Below are positions 44,828 to 58,400 of a stretch of 62,669 nucleotides of DNA, in pieces. This DNA comes from Scytalidium lignicola (taxonomy: Eukaryota; Ascomycota; Leotiomycetes), in contig NCSJ02000252.1 of NCBI GenBank assembly GCA_002812745.2, positions 1 to 62,669 on the forward strand, given 5' to 3'. Position 1 is the first letter of the stretch. Each line of letters starts with the position of its first letter. The notes under the pieces were generated by a model, which saw only the letters and a list, made by a program, of their open reading frames with translations, was not told the origin of the DNA and did no database searches. Position numbers and translations under genes: made by a program.

Positions 44828-45411
44828 GCCCTTTTTGTTTAGACTTCTTCCTTTTTATCTTTGTGAGATGTAATTTTGAAGGGTTTTTTTTTTATATACA
44901 CGTATTAGATACTATTCTTTATGTGGTTGAGCTCGCCCAACATATCTCCTTTCTTACCTGGTTTTGGCGCCTTCCGTCCTCAGAGCCGACGCACTACTAC
45001 TCATAGCTACCAGCTCCTCCTCCTCCTCGGCCGTTTTTTTTNAAATCGGCCTTGATTCATCTTGTCCAAATCATGTAAACACAATGTTGTTGCCGGAACT
45101 GTCAGGACGACCCACACCCAAACATCATCATCACCTTCAAGACTTTAACGAATACACATGTATCTTATTATTTATCTAGCACACGAACACTAGTGATCTC
45201 GAAAGAAGAAAACGCTGGGAAATATATGCTACCCTAACACATGCTCTTTCCACGCGCCAAAAAAATACACCGGTATATACAGTCTCAACCCTGAACATCC
45301 CAATTCAAGATCATTCAACGCCACGGAATGCTTTCAACGTCCCTACTCCCGAGCACATAGAACAATTCACGCCAAAAAGTTAACAGACGCTCCCAGTACA
45401 AGCCGGACCAC
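44828..45411. other. Intergenic between 5S rRNA and SEC1 3' end
   Basis: T-rich spacer with an N at 45042. No coding gene is supported. Confidence 0.5.
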
Positions 45412-47756
45412 CTATTTTTTTGAGCCAAAAAAGTGTCTCTTCTTTTTCTCCCCTCCCTCGTCCTTAGACAACTTGTGCCGCGCCGTAGGATACTGGTTCT
45501 GTACAGGAGCATGGGAGCTACCATTAAGAGGCTTTGAACTAGCAGGGTTAATGCTCATGTTTGCTAAGCCAGCCGTCGGTGGAGCTGGCCTGGCAGTTGC
45601 TTGAGGTGGCACTGGGGTCCTTAATGAAGAAGGAAGTGCTTGGGGACGCGGCTCATCTCTTTCAAACAGATGTGCTGGCGCTTTCTGCTTCGGTCTCTCG
45701 GAAGGCAAATCTAGTCTCCTACGATCCGCACTCAAATCACCAACCTGTTTCAGGAATAGTGAAGGTGTAAGCATGTGGCTGGTGGCCAAGATGATGTCTT
45801 TATTAGTCGATTTGGAGACTTCGTAGCATGCTCTAGCTTCAGAGTAGGTTGCTCCTCCGGCTATGAATACGAGTACGCGCTGTCGGTTCTCAACGACTGA
45901 CAGTCGGTTTCGTGCCCATGTCGGTTTTGCACTGCGAAGGGAGGCTTGGTTTACCGCGGATAGTTCCTCGGAGTTGTCGAGCGGGGGTTTTATGTAAGGG
46001 AAGACTGACTGATCTAAATTTCCTTTGGAGAGGTCTTCCAGCATTGTCCTTACAGCTGGCTCGAACCGAGAGAGGGCATACTCTTCGTCTAGTGCAGTTG
46101 GATTTGTCTTAGGTGGAAACAAGGGTTGTGGCGGTGGTTTCTTATCCTTAAGAGCCTTTGTGGTGCGGACTCCTAGGAGCTCGAGGTTTGTAATAATTTC
46201 CCCATTTTGTGGTGGCAGAGATGAGTGTGCAAGAAGACGTTGGATATCCTCCACGATTACACCATCGCGGTACATAATATAGAGTATTATTAGCCGCAGA
46301 CGGTCTGTTGGGCATATGTTTTCGTCGTCAAGCAGTCGAACCATCTGGTCAGCGATATTCTTTGGTTTTCGGTAAGTTTCATCTAATCCGGTTGCTAGTG
46401 TTTGTTCTACTGATGCTAGATCAGGGAGCTTGTGCTTCTGAAATATATTCATACACTCTTGTGCCATGTTTAGATGCAATGAGTATGCTTCCTTCAACTC
46501 TTGAAACTGTGGTAGTCCTGCCAGCATATCTTTGATAGCATTCAAGCTTGTAGCATCTGTATCTTGATTAGTGAAATGAGGGTTTTCGTCAATGAATTTT
46601 TGAAAATCGCCCATGAGCTTCTCGATTGTGTCTTTCATGTGCCTATGACGGTTTTCTATCCAGATATTATCTTTCTCTCCTATCTCCATTTCCTTTTCCT
46701 GTTCATCGTGTGCTCCTTCATTTATCACTGTCTTATAGAGCACTTTATCTCCTTCTTTTATAGGTAAAAGGTCATGTGCCATTGCTTGATATGTGAATTC
46801 GTGGACCAAAGGTGCTACCAAATCCATAGATCTATCAGTAATAATCAAGACTCCTTGGGGTCGTGCCGCTGGAGGCGGGAAGTTCTGGTTCCATTGTGCA
46901 TATGCATCAAGCTCTTCTTGCACAAATCTAGCCAGGTGGGAGCACAGAACGCTGGCTTCATGTATTGGGTTTCGAGGTTTGTAGTATCGTACTTTGGGAT
47001 ATTCCCCTAACGTAACGCATAATCCCGTAATCTATCCCTAAAGTTAGCATCGGCCACAGGGCACATTAGCAAACGGAGGCTACCTTTTGTGCAAGTATCT
47101 GCATATGATCACGGACAAGATTGTTGCAAGCTGGATGGAATAAAATAGGGAAACTCCAAGGATCTCTGAAGGTTACTAGCTGCGACTCGCGAGGGAAATA
47201 ATCGATCGATAGGGTTTCAAATCCGGCCAACTGCTCTTGGGCTGATCTCGAGTTGTCAATGCGCCGGCGCATCTGTGGGTCGAGAAGTGCTATCCAGATC
47301 AAATACGACCTCCGATACCGCCGTCTTTCGAAGTCTGCCATCAGACAGTCAACGATGTGCGGTCGTGGGGATAAAATATATATGGCGTCCATCTCGGGAT
47401 TCATTTGCCTCTTGTCCTCTATCTTCTCGATATCTGCTCCGTATAAGTACAGTGTTTCGGTTCAAGCTGGTTATTTGTAGACATACTCGCAATATTCTCA
47501 TTGAGGATATCATCTTCCTTCACGACATTGTCTATAATCCTCTTCGCGTCATCGTCGACAACCAATATCTTCCACTACAAGGAAAGTCAGGACCTGCTCT
47601 AAGTAAAGACCGGTAAGAAACCATACATCGCCACGTGTTATGTGCTTTATAGCATCTACGATTACTGCGGTAGGAGTTAGCAGGCAGATCCAGAGTTGGT
47701 ACGACTGCGGGGATATACTCACTGTCGCGCTGCTCCTGGATAATTGAAGCCCCCAT
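45412..47756 (-). CDS. SEC1: Sec1/Munc18 protein, exocytic SNARE regulator
   Basis: Binds assembled exocytic SNAREs at the plasma membrane and promotes vesicle fusion at growth sites. Five exons (47756-47723, 47664-47627, 47574-47487, 47433-47084, 47031-45412) close in phase for 709 residues. The start MGASIIQEQRDMIVDAIKHI is typical of fungal Sec1, and DWKILVVDDDAKRIIDN follows two tiny exons. Later landmarks are MDAIYILSPRPHIVDCLMAD, RPQGVLIITDRSMDLVAPLV, HEFTYQAMAHDLLPI, RLRLIILYIMYRDGVIVEDI and LVFIAGGATYSEARACYEVS. A Pro/Ser-rich tail of about 120 residues ends in KKKRHFFGSKK, as in other filamentous fungi. Confidence 0.93.
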
Positions 47757-48487
47757 CGTGGGGTCTAGGGAGGCGCGGCTCTATCTGAAAGTTCCAGGCG
47801 TGAACAGAAATAATCAAAAACTAAAAGTAGTAGTTCGCGATAGGTATGCGCCTAAAAATTGGGCTGCTCGAGGGTTGAGGAGTGTGGTGTCGGAGGTTTC
47901 AATTCAGTTATATGATTTAAGGAGAAGCTCTTAGGAAAACATGGTGGTTTCGTATCGTTGCAGTTGTCGGTGTTTCTCACAATCCGAGCAAGGGTACTCC
48001 CGCCGACACATGTGACCAGTTGCATAAATCCAAGGGGATCTCCACATGGAATTCCGCAACAAGCTCATCACTCGCGCAACTTGGGATCCTTTGTAGTAAC
48101 ATTATAATAAATACTGTGAATATTTTGTACTGTACATATATACACACACTACAGTCTGACTCTCGCAAGTTCTGATATCATAGCAAGATCGAGAGTTTCT
48201 TTAGCAGTGAGCTGGAGCTATTTTTAACTTGTACGTCACTCAAAGCGGTCTATAGTAAAGTTCTACCGTAGCCACCAATGAAATCAGAAGATGATGAGTT
48301 GAGTTCATAAATCATATATTAAAGAACTCCAGCTCTTCGAGCTACGATCCTCGCCAAAGGATAAGTTCTAGTACATTCCCAGGCCAGCTAGTTCTTGCTA
48401 CAAATTATTGGATAGTCCATGCGTCCAAGACATGGCAAAATCGCGTCTTATTGCTTTTGCATTTTGTAGTCAATAGCTACTACCTAA
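47757..48487. other. Intergenic, no gene seen
   Basis: 731 bases between two minus-strand genes. AT-rich, with no supported frame, RNA gene or strong repeat. Confidence 0.5.
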
Positions 48488-51001
48488 TTACTGTCTCCTA
48501 AAACCACCTTGAGGAGGTGGTCCTCTTCCATCAAATAGACCACCAAAAACCATGCCTTCAGGCCCTTGGAATCCACTCATTCCAGGAGGGAGAAATCCTG
48601 GGGGAGGACCGGTGAAAAACCCAGGTGGAGGTTGCATATTGCGAGGAGGACCACCCATCGGTGGTTCGGGGGGAAGAAAGTTTTGCATGGGGAATCCGGG
48701 AGGGAACATTTGCTGTGGCATGGGCATTCCACGATTCGGTACACCAGGTAGACCCGGTGGAGGTGCAATGTGTCGTTGTTGAGGAGGGGGAAGCTGGGCT
48801 GGTGGTGGCGCCCAGTTAGGTGGAAGCTGTTCAAGGCCAGGGGGAGGTGGTCTCTGCAAGATTTGGGTTGGTTGTGGTGGGTTTCGGTTGTTGGTTTCGG
48901 GCTGAGCCAGTGGACCACGCTGGAAAGAAGCCTCGTCGAAGAATCCTGGAGGTGGAGGACGGGCCTGACGCTGAGATGCACTTCGGTCACGTTGGGCTTG
49001 AGCTTCTCGTTGTATTTCCTGTTCCCGTTCTAGGAGTAGTTGCTGTTGCAACTGTCTGCTGTCAACTTGCTTATGAAGACGTAAGCCTGGTAAAAGCTGC
49101 TCTGTTCTTTGAGGATCTGGGATATTTTTGGAGCCTTGCATGAGGCCCATCAGGAACTCAGTATTCCTGTTACGGTTTTGAGACTGGTCAGACCGAATAG
49201 AGGACTGGCTTAAAGCGTTTTGTCGCTGGCCGACCAACTCCTGCAACATTTGCTCAGGGCGGATAGCAGGTTGGCTGCCTGCAGCGTTCCGCTGGCTAAG
49301 CAAATCCTGAAGAGCTTGTTGCTGCGGGATGTGAGCGCCGGATCGTTGCTCGTCCATAACTTCGGGGCCTCGGTACTGCTGGTATGCCTCGAGAGGAAGA
49401 GGGATATTTGCAATTCGATCTACTCCTGGTGGCTTTGGTTGCTGGGCGACTTCAGCAGGAGGAGTAGATGGTGTGTTTCCTAAACTTTGCCTTTGTAACT
49501 TTTTCAGGAGTGCTTGGAACGCCTCTTTTTCAGCAGCCGATTCATTATTGGGATTGGAATTGGAATTGGAGAAGAGAGCTCCTAGACCATTTGACATAGG
49601 AGGTGGTGAAATAAATTCGGGCTGTCTCCTTGGAGCTTCTTCTTGTGGAGAAAAGAAGGATGTAAATCGAGAGGCCTTACTAGTAAGTTTAGATTTCGCA
49701 AGTCCGTCTACTAGAGGTTCGCCCGGGGACTTCGGGTCAGATTCATCTTTATTGCCAAGGAACTTAACAAAGAATTTGTCTGGCCCAGTATCGATTGGCA
49801 GTAGAGGTTCAACCTTTGGGTTCTCCAGACCAAAGAACGAGGCCTGGCCACTGAGATCGGGAAGCGCCTTTGAGGGAACATCTTCCTGGGGAGTCTTGCC
49901 GGCTCCAGATTTCCCATCTTTTCCAGCCATAGCTTCCTTCCATTTTTCAAAATCTTCCTGCGTGTGTCCGTGGCTCTTCTCTTCTGCAGGTTCATCCATC
50001 CATTCAGGCTCCTTCTCTTGACGGTGCTCCCTATCACGGTCCCATCGGCGATCTCCTCGTTCATTACCCCTATCAGCTAAACGCTCATCTCGGTCTCTCT
50101 CTCTCCACCCTCTGCTATATTTGTCACCATTGCTAGTGCGATCTCGTGGCATTGCCGGGCTGTCACTACTGTCTTTGAACCATGACGGTTCAGATCTCCC
50201 TCTTCCGATTCCGTTCCTACGGCTGCTTCCATCCTGCCCATGTTCGTGTTCCTTATCCCTGTTTTCTCTAGAGTAAGAATCGAAGCCCCTGGCGGGTCTC
50301 TCTTTGGTGTCTTTGTCCTCCTTGTCTCTAAATCGTCTATCTTCTCGACTTTTATCCCCTCCAATACGTATATTGAAACGCTCAGCTCCCTCAGCACCAA
50401 AACTCTTGCGAGACCTCACGGTACTCCAGCCATCACTATCCTGATCCCCGTCATTAGGTTTTGGACGTAACAAGTTAGAGCGCCCGTCTCTGTTCCGGTC
50501 ACTATCTCCATCGAAGCCTTTTCCACGGTAGCTGAATCGATCTCTTGTATCTGCATCACGCAGAGGTGGCCGATCTGAATCAAATGTATTTCCATTATTG
50601 CGCGTCGATGTCGCAGACATGAATGATGTTTTCGGAGGTCCAAGAATGATGTCCTCAGGATCTTCAGGTAATTAGCATGCGGTATGGTATCAAACGGTAA
50701 GAAGGGCTCCATACTCGCACTATTGCGTGACATGTGTCTTTCGACACCTGATCTTCTGCCCGTCTGTTCTAGAAGCATTGAAGTCTCAGGCTTTGCCCTA
50801 TGATCTGAAAGTTTGCGAGCATTACTCTCTACCGGCGGTCTGATATATGTCAACACGCATTCTGCATATACCAGTCACTAGTTAAGCTTACCCCATCCAT
50901 TGTTCTATTGGTGGTAACCCTGGAGGTTTGCCAACTAATGGAGAGTCTCTCAGATGAAGCAGTTCCTCAGGGGTATACTTTATCACAACGCTCGCCGCCA
51001 T
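48488..51001 (-). CDS. eIF4E-binding protein, 4E-T/Eap1-like
   Basis: Probable translational repressor. Exons 51001-50892, 50839-50715 and 50661-48488 give 802 residues. Right at the N-terminus, residues 9-15 read YTPEELL, an exact match to the eIF4E-binding motif Y-x4-L-hydrophobic, followed by LRDSPLVGKPPGLPPIEQWM, as in animal 4E-T where the motif is also near the start. The middle is highly charged (Arg/Asp/Glu-rich), and the C-terminal 400 residues are Gln/Pro-rich with many PPPGF units (PPPGFF, PPPGFL, PPPGLP). Low-complexity tails like this are common in P-body proteins. No folded domain is visible. The second intron fits GTATGG..CTGAAG with a GCTAATT branch site; a shorter splice there does not keep the frame. 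Confidence 0.72.
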
Positions 51002-51696
51002 GGTGTTTTATGCCCGTATATAGTTGTAAAACCTCATAGACTAACTACCGCTGCGGAAATACCAGCCAGCAACGGCCGGTTATCAACGTATCCTGCAAGA
51101 GTCGGTGATATTTGTTGTCAAATCGCCAACGGTCGCTTGGAGAGCTTTTAACAGTTGATCTGGGAGTCCTCAGGTCAATTTTAATATTTATCAGAAGTAC
51201 ACGTAGCGTAAAATCGTTAGAATATCAACTCAAGACGAAGTCAATACACTGAAGGATATGCGCAAAGCCAGAAGGTATGTGATCATGTGCGTGACTGCGT
51301 TGTGTTTTTGAATAGCCCCTGGCGGTTGTATAATGTCGAGGCAAATTATGGAGAAGGAAGCCGAGAAAAATAAATAAATAAACCCACACTATATTATAGA
51401 CTTTTGTAGTGAAATCGCGGTTATTCAGGTAAAGTCGTGAAGTCCACAGGATGATGGAGGTGCGAATGGTATCAAAAGATGCGACAGGGATGGTCAACCA
51501 GCCTGCCAGCACGCTACTAGCTCATACGGCCAAAGTTAGTCCGCCAGGAGAAGCGAGGTCGTTGCCACTTCAAGTATCGTAAATTCAACCTTCAAATAGA
51601 ATACCTACTGCAAGGTGATAAATGGCAACATAAAATGCATATGATGAAATATAGATAGGAATTGTTAGAATACAATTATATTCGGGTATCTATGAT
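51002..51696. other. Intergenic, no gene seen
   Basis: 695 bases between two minus-strand genes, holding the promoter of the eIF4E-binding protein gene. No supported frame or RNA gene. Confidence 0.5.
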
Positions 51697-54600
51697 CTAA
51701 AATTTTAAAGCATCAACTTTTGCCTGCTCAACACCTTTGGAGGTCCAGTCGCCAACCCTTTTTTGATCACATGACTCCAATATCCTCTCCATCAAAACTT
51801 TCAGGGGGAGGTTGCTCCTCAACGCGAGTTCTACCTGAAGCCAGGTCATTCCACTAAACCGGGTTATTAGAGTAGTGCTTCCACCCTCGATGGTGCTCGC
51901 TTTGAAAACAATCTGCAGGATCTTGTCTCGAAGAAAAGACGCCAAATAAACGTTGTTATAGAGTGACAATAGCTTCTCAAAGACCTTTCGTTTTCGGAAA
52001 ATACTCATATCTTCAGGCGTGCGAAGACCATCTAACATATACTCCAATAGCCATCCAATTTCTAAGTAACGACCCTCGTCCAAGCTCGGTGGCTCATCGA
52101 GAATTTTATACATCAGAGGGATCTTATCCACATCCCAACTTGGTCCCTGCGAGAGGAATTTGTTGAGTTTGGGATAGAGACAGTGCAGAGGATCGTTTAG
52201 GACTTTTATTGCATGAGATGCAAATGATGAGATGATGTATGGAGGAGGTTGTTGGTCTATGACCTTCTTAGCCGTCTCGACAACCTCACACAGCAGAAGC
52301 CAAATCTGCTCCTTCTCTTCGAATGTCGAGTCCTTCAGCTTGGCAGCTAGTTTCGAGATATTTGTTACAGCTTCTTTCCGTATACTGAGATGACTAGAAG
52401 ATAAAAGCATAACAAGTCTCGCAGCATAGCCATCTTCGATGACTTCATCAATCTCTTTAGTGGTCCATTTCACAAGGAAACTATGGTCCTCTTCCTCAAT
52501 CCGAATGTCCTCAAAGAATTTTGTTAATAATTCATTTCTTTTACCTTCAGAAATCAAATCATCCACTGTTGATCGCTCTTCTTTGGTGACATTTATACCT
52601 TGGGATTGGGGGATCACAATGTTACCGACAAGGCCGGGTGCGGTCTCAATGATTGTTCTTATTTGAGAGGAGATAGGAACCTGAGAAACCATCATCTTGA
52701 CAATCTCTTTGAGAGTCACCTCATCCTCATTAGCTTTCATGGACATTGCAATGTAGTTAGCAATGAATTGTGCAACGTCGTTGGCAAGCTGCTCATCACC
52801 GGAATTAAAGACAAATGGCGATTGCTCAAAAATCGCCATCGTTAAGAGACTCACCCTTGCCGGCGATGGTTTCGACCCATAAAGCTTTATCTGCATCTCC
52901 TCTAAAGAGAATATATACTTGACTGGCTTGCCTGCACATCTTGAAAGGCAAGAGTCGAGCCACTCATAGAAGGAGTCGGTTGTAAATTTACCATGGCCTG
53001 CCTTCAGGAGCCAGATAAGTCCATCAAGCGTCGATGTGGACGAGCTTGATTGTAATATTTGATGTTCATGAATAATAGATATCAATACACTTTTCAGTCG
53101 AAGTAATGGGACATCAGAAGGTGCATCCACTAAGAGTTTCAACATAGCCGTAAATGGTGAGATATCTCGGCCTTCAGCTTTAGCAAACCAGCGCATACCA
53201 GGTGAAAATCGAGCGAATTGGAACAAGTTTTCTAGTTCCATAACAAGTAAGGCACGGTCATTTGGACTAAACTTTCCATCTTCTACAGCATCAAGGGCCT
53301 GGCTAAGGGCAGCCGACACATCAAACTTTGCATCCAGTGCGATTTGCGGAACGATTTCGTAGTATAATACCAACAATCTCGTAACGGCCTCTCGTTGCAA
53401 AAGATCTGCACGATGCATGTTCCGATATACGCTGATTACATCCTTTATTGAAGGACAACGTTGGCAAAACTCCTCCACCAAATTTTCCGCCGCCTGAGTC
53501 CAGATAGAGGAGGAGCCAGCAGCCGCCTCATGGAACATTTCCATCACAGTTTTCAGCTTAGCGAATGCTACCGACATAATACGGACTGCAAAAAAGGTGA
53601 TCATGGTATATGGTTGATTTAGACAGCGAATTAACGCCTTCTGAGTCAATGGCTGAGGCAAGATGCTTTCCAACACTATTGACGGCGGTGGTGGTAGACG
53701 TGCATACCCGTCTCTGTGTCCAAAGTATTGTGGAATAGGAAGCTGGATCGATGAAAAGAGAAACGATGAGTAGCCAACCCATGTTGCAGTAAGTTTTGGG
53801 TCAAATGGAAACGTTTGTTTTCCAAAAAAATAATCAGCTACTAGCTCAGGGGCGGCTCTAAGGATTGCTAGCAAAAGCTCGCTTTGCCTAGAATTCGACC
53901 ATGGCCGTAGATGCTGTATGAAATCTGATAAGATCGTATTTCGTATAGGAACCTTTCCTGTATATTTTTTAATCCACTCAATGCTATCGAGTTTCAGGTC
54001 GATATGTGAGTCAGGATCCACATCTTGACTTTCATCGGGGTCGACTCCACGTAGATAGAATCCAGCTTGGTGATTAAGTACGCCCAAATCTGGAGATGTG
54101 CAAGCAAGCATAAGAAATTCGTGAGCCAGCTGATCTACAGATTTTTTTCCGTTCGATACCTCTTCATCTAGCTGAGAATACCCGTAGAGAGTAGTAATTC
54201 GTTGGAGCGATGTGCCATTCACAACTTTGGTCTTGGCGTCCCTTGCAAGCCCTTCATCACGAAGAACATGGGTGGTTAAGGTCTCAAGGATTTCGCGGAT
54301 AATAAATGGCGGATCGTCCCTGATGCCTCTAATTAAGGCAGATATGATGTCCTTTTGATTCAAAAGGTCCCGTTTCGCTTCAGTGGGTAAAAACTTTATC
54401 GCCGTCAACATAAATCGCACTGCATTAGTTCGGACAGATGGCTTTCTTCGATCCTCCACAGTGTCTCCAATATATCTAAGACCAAGATTTCGTGCCAAAC
54501 TTTTATAAGTTTGGTCTCTTCCACGAAACACGCTCTTTGCTAGAACACCACCATTGAACGATGTCACCTCCTTCAGCAGCCGCAGACATGGAGAGATGAC

Positions 54601-55164
54601 AAAATCTTTAGTCTTATTTGCCGTAAGGCCTCTTGCTATGAGCTCCAACTGACGTTTCTGAAGAATTGTTCTACCCAACTTCGTTCCATACTCAGCAAAT
54701 TCGAAAATATTCGACATTGTCTTGAAAAGTAAAGCTAGAACGGCGGGTACGGCAGAGAGCAGCGACTCATCGTTAGACTGAGAGGCAAAGCTCCAAGTCT
54801 GCATAATATTTGGCAAGTACACTGCTCCCTTGTCCTCCTCATCCGATACTTTCTCCAGGTCGAAATATTCCTTTAAAATCCTAATTCGAAAGGCGGAATC
54901 ATTTTCGGAGACCGCAAAACTATCTAGGAATGCTTTGAAGGTTTGGATTCCTGTGTATAATTAAAAATTGCCTCTGAGAGTTAGGGGAAAATATATACCA
55001 TGTTTGGACCGTCCTCTATCTTGCTCAAAGACGAGCAGCTTTTGAAGTTGCTTCCCAGATTGCACATCTTCAATTGCGCCGATACTCTTAGGTCCTGATA
55101 TTTTTTGCCGTTTTTGATACGCTGCCTGGCCAGTATCGGCATCAGTAGAGGGTCTTTTAACCAT
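51697..55164 (-). CDS. URB1: Nucleolar pre-ribosome-associated protein URB1 (Npa1)
   Basis: Helical-repeat scaffold of early 60S pre-ribosomes in the nucleolus. Exon 1 (55164-54999) begins MVKRPSTDADTGQAAYQKRQ, a basic, probably nuclear lead, and joins through a 48-base intron to exon 2 (54950-51697); 1139 residues in total. Family signs in the N-terminal half: HGIQTFKAFLDSFAVSEND, NIFEFAEYGTKLGRTILQKR, LNQKDIISALIRGIRDDPPF and RDEGLARDAKTKVVNGTSLQ. The long middle and C-terminus are alpha-helical, including LALRSNLPLKVLMERILESC near the end. Shorter than yeast Urb1 (about 1760) but in line with filamentous-fungal forms as I recall them. Head-to-head with IML1. Confidence 0.87.
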
Positions 55165-55453
55165 TTTTAACTTTAACCCGTATATAAACAACAATGCTGC
55201 TCCATCATCCACAGACCACAAAATATCACTATGCGGAACTTTTTNCTTTTGGTGATAAGTTATCGGTAGAACCTCGGTGTGGAGCTCGCACATAGCCTAG
55301 CCGTATATAGACACCGTAAAGGCGGTGAAAATTAGCAAGATAGTCGCGATCTCAAGGGCTTTGTGAGCTATCAGCCGCGAATATAATCTGCTACATACAT
55401 CATTATGACTTGAGATACTTGGTATGCATAGGCCAGAGGCCTCATAAATCCAG
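55165..55453. promoter_or_regulatory. Bidirectional promoter, URB1/IML1
   Basis: 289 bases between divergent start codons, with an N at 55245 after a T run. Both genes belong to growth control (ribosome assembly and TORC1 inhibition), so shared control is plausible but not shown. Confidence 0.45.
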
Positions 55454-58400
55454 ATGTCAGGAGTTTCTCTCTCAACTCGACGGCGCTCAAATCTCTCGTC
55501 AAGCCATTTACGAGAAGTGAGTAATGAGAGCAACGAACCACTGAGCCCGAATCGGCCTGTAACTGCTGCATCGAGCACAGGTACGATCAAACATGCCCCA
55601 TCTCCAACAGCATCCCTCGTAGAGAGGAGATGTATTCTCTGGACTCACGATGAGTCATTCTCAAAAGAAGACGTTATCATAAATCTGGACCTATTCCCCA
55701 ATGCCACGCCAGGAGAATTGATGGCTATTGTGGCATTGAAGACCGATGTCGGTGTTCGGGATTTTCAAGAGAAGGCACAAACCCAAAAGCATGAATTGGA
55801 GTCTCTTGGTCTTTCTTTGCAACGGGAAAGGAGCAATTCTAACCCCAGAACCGGCTCTGAACCAGAAGGAGTGAATCAGAATTATGATGTGGATCTCAGC
55901 AAACGGTACCTGTTCATTGCTAAGGAAATGCCCAAGGATCTTAGGCATAAACATCCTAGTCTTGAGGTATCTGTCTCGAAGCATATTGCAGACGCATTCT
56001 GTCTTAAGCTTCGTTCCACTGTTCTTCTAACTACTGTAGGTAGTACGGCTTAAAGCTTTTATGAGAATTACTAACCGGACCGCTCAGGCTGACCCTAGCG
56101 TTGTATCTGCATCCCATGTGGAAATGACTTTCAAAGATGAATATCTTACACGTTCTGATATGTGGAGATTGGTGATTGGGGACCTAAGCAATAAAACTGT
56201 CTACAGAGGTCAAAAGATTCTTTTCATGGGTACAATTAAAGCCCAAGTTACTACTGTATATGTCGATGGCAAAAAGGTGCCATCCGCATTCTTTTCAACT
56301 GACACGAAACCTATATTTCGAAGCGAGTCCGCGCGGTATGTACTCTTTATACAGATGTCTAGGGAAATGTGGGATTTCGACTCCGAAGGATCGGGCGAAA
56401 TCATGTTCAATAAGGTTGTGAATGGCTTCCTTCCCGCTCTTTTCAAGAAGTGGGTGGCTCTCAAAGCTAAACACCTCGTTAGTATCGTTCTGTTCTCGAG
56501 GGTTGAATACGACACTGGAATGTCATCCGAATTAGGAGAAAGTGCACACGATAGTGAATATCACACTGGTATTCAAACTGAAGGCAACAGGAAACCCTAC
56601 AAGGACTTCTATAGAGTGGTCGTGAGCGAGATGGCAAGTGGGGAATGGACAACAATTTTGTATCAGCTCAAGCGCGAATTCAAATTCTTTCGGAGAGATA
56701 TATCGATGCATCGTATTGATATGATGGGAATTACCGATGGAATAGATAAGGGCGGCGATTCAAAGGTTGTGCTAGGGCCAAGAATTGAGGCAGAACCGTC
56801 TCTTGCTATGCATGGCAACGTTTTGGAAGCCATAAATCTCGCAGCTTCCCAATTTGCCTATGATTATATTGATCGAGACCTCGTGCGAACTGGAATATCT
56901 CTCGTAGTCATAACACCATGCGCGGGCCTGTTCGATGTTGACTATGATGCTTTGAGAATTACCACGGAGAGTTTGATTGGTAACGGTATTGGCATAGATT
57001 TAGTATGTCTGCCAAAGATGCCTCTCCACTCTGTCCCGCTCTTTCGATATCGAAATCCGCGATACAGATCTTTTCAGGAAGGGTCACGTTATAAGACACC
57101 TCGGACTGAAGAGGGTACCCCCAGACAAAGCACACCAGTATTTGGAAGCTTTTCATCAATAAACGATTCGATTTCGCCCCGCAAATCGTCTTCATACGAA
57201 CATAATCTACGAAACGGGTCAGCACCAAGGGATGCCACCAGTGAGTGGAACTATGCAATCCCACACTGGATAAATGTATCCTTCTGGACTGGAGCTTCAC
57301 AAAACCCTCTCTCCGATCTGACTTCGAAATCGTTTCACAACCACTATCAGCCGACATGGGGCAGAACTCAGCGCGAGTCATCAACTCGATTTGATGTTCG
57401 TTGCAAAATGTACGAGATGGAAATGGCTAGCGTTGTTGGGAGCATCATGCCAGAAATTTCTGTAAAACCTCTTCAAGAAAACCATCTCTTTCCAAAACTA
57501 ATAATCAATCGTAACGAGCCCGTTCGTCGAGACCTACAGCTTCCCTCTGACATCATTCGGCGAGAAAATGATTATTCTGGCCTCTCCGAGTTTATCAACG
57601 GACCCTCAAAACCTCTTGTTGATAGGCACTCCTCGGAGCCGGAAAAATCATTCTTCAGATCATTAGATGCATTTGACATGGCTGCATCAGAGCTGTCTGA
57701 TTTAAGTGGAGATCACCAGCAAAATGCTGATCTGAAGAAAAGTTCGAAGCCAAGTGTTGAAGAAAACACAAAGAAGCTATTGGCTGAAGACCGCAAGGTC
57801 TTTAGTACCTCATTTAGGAACGATACAGGCTCGTCAAGAGGTATGACTCTGGCAACCGGAGCGATTGCTACAAGGACCAAAAAGGATATACAAGCTGCCG
57901 AAGATGTTACGAAACAACGCAAGGACAGTATAAGCAGTATCATGACTCCAACACCTGTAGCCCGGACATCAGCAGCCAAGNCTCCCAAATTTGGTCGCCA
58001 GATAAGTTTTGGGAAACATGGTTTTGGTATTGCTGCTCCAAAAGCTTCAACAGCGGAAGTCCACACAGAGCATGCCAGTGCGGGAGGACTAATACGTAGT
58101 TTGAATAAGTTGCCCGAAACTAAAATCAAAACTACCAACTCAAAGGCTACTCACCTAGGTGGAACCCCTCCTTTAGTCCCGCGGGACAGACCTTCATCAG
58201 CACAAGGTGAAAAGCCGATTACGAGCCCTTCCAACAGACCCATTGAGTCCAAGGCGAGTGAAAAGACAACTACAAGCCAGCCAATAGCAATAAAAAANCG
58301 GATATCAAAATCATGATACTAGCCCGTTAAAAGCAAGATATGTGCTGGGTTCTCTTTATGAAGGGCTAGATTCCAAAGGCCTAGAAGAATTACATAGGCA

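Noticed and set aside
48552..49143. Several Gly/Trp-rich frames on the plus strand over the 3' end of the eIF4E-binding gene
   Set aside because: They are the complement of Pro/Gln-rich codons and have no independent start context or splice pattern.
50667..50700. A 34-base intron (GTTTGA..CTGAAG) in the eIF4E-binding gene
   Set aside because: Too short, and it creates a stop; the donor GTATGG slightly upstream gives a normal intron in phase.
51697..55164. Reading the 1139-residue helical protein as symplekin/Pta1
   Set aside because: The N-terminal block (NIFEFAEYGTKLGRTILQKR, LNQKDIISALIRGI) fits Urb1/Npa1 rather than symplekin.
56061..58316. Treating the two halves of IML1 as separate neighbouring genes
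   Set aside because: The break depends on the N at 58298; the two frames join seamlessly without it, and both halves are needed for the family.
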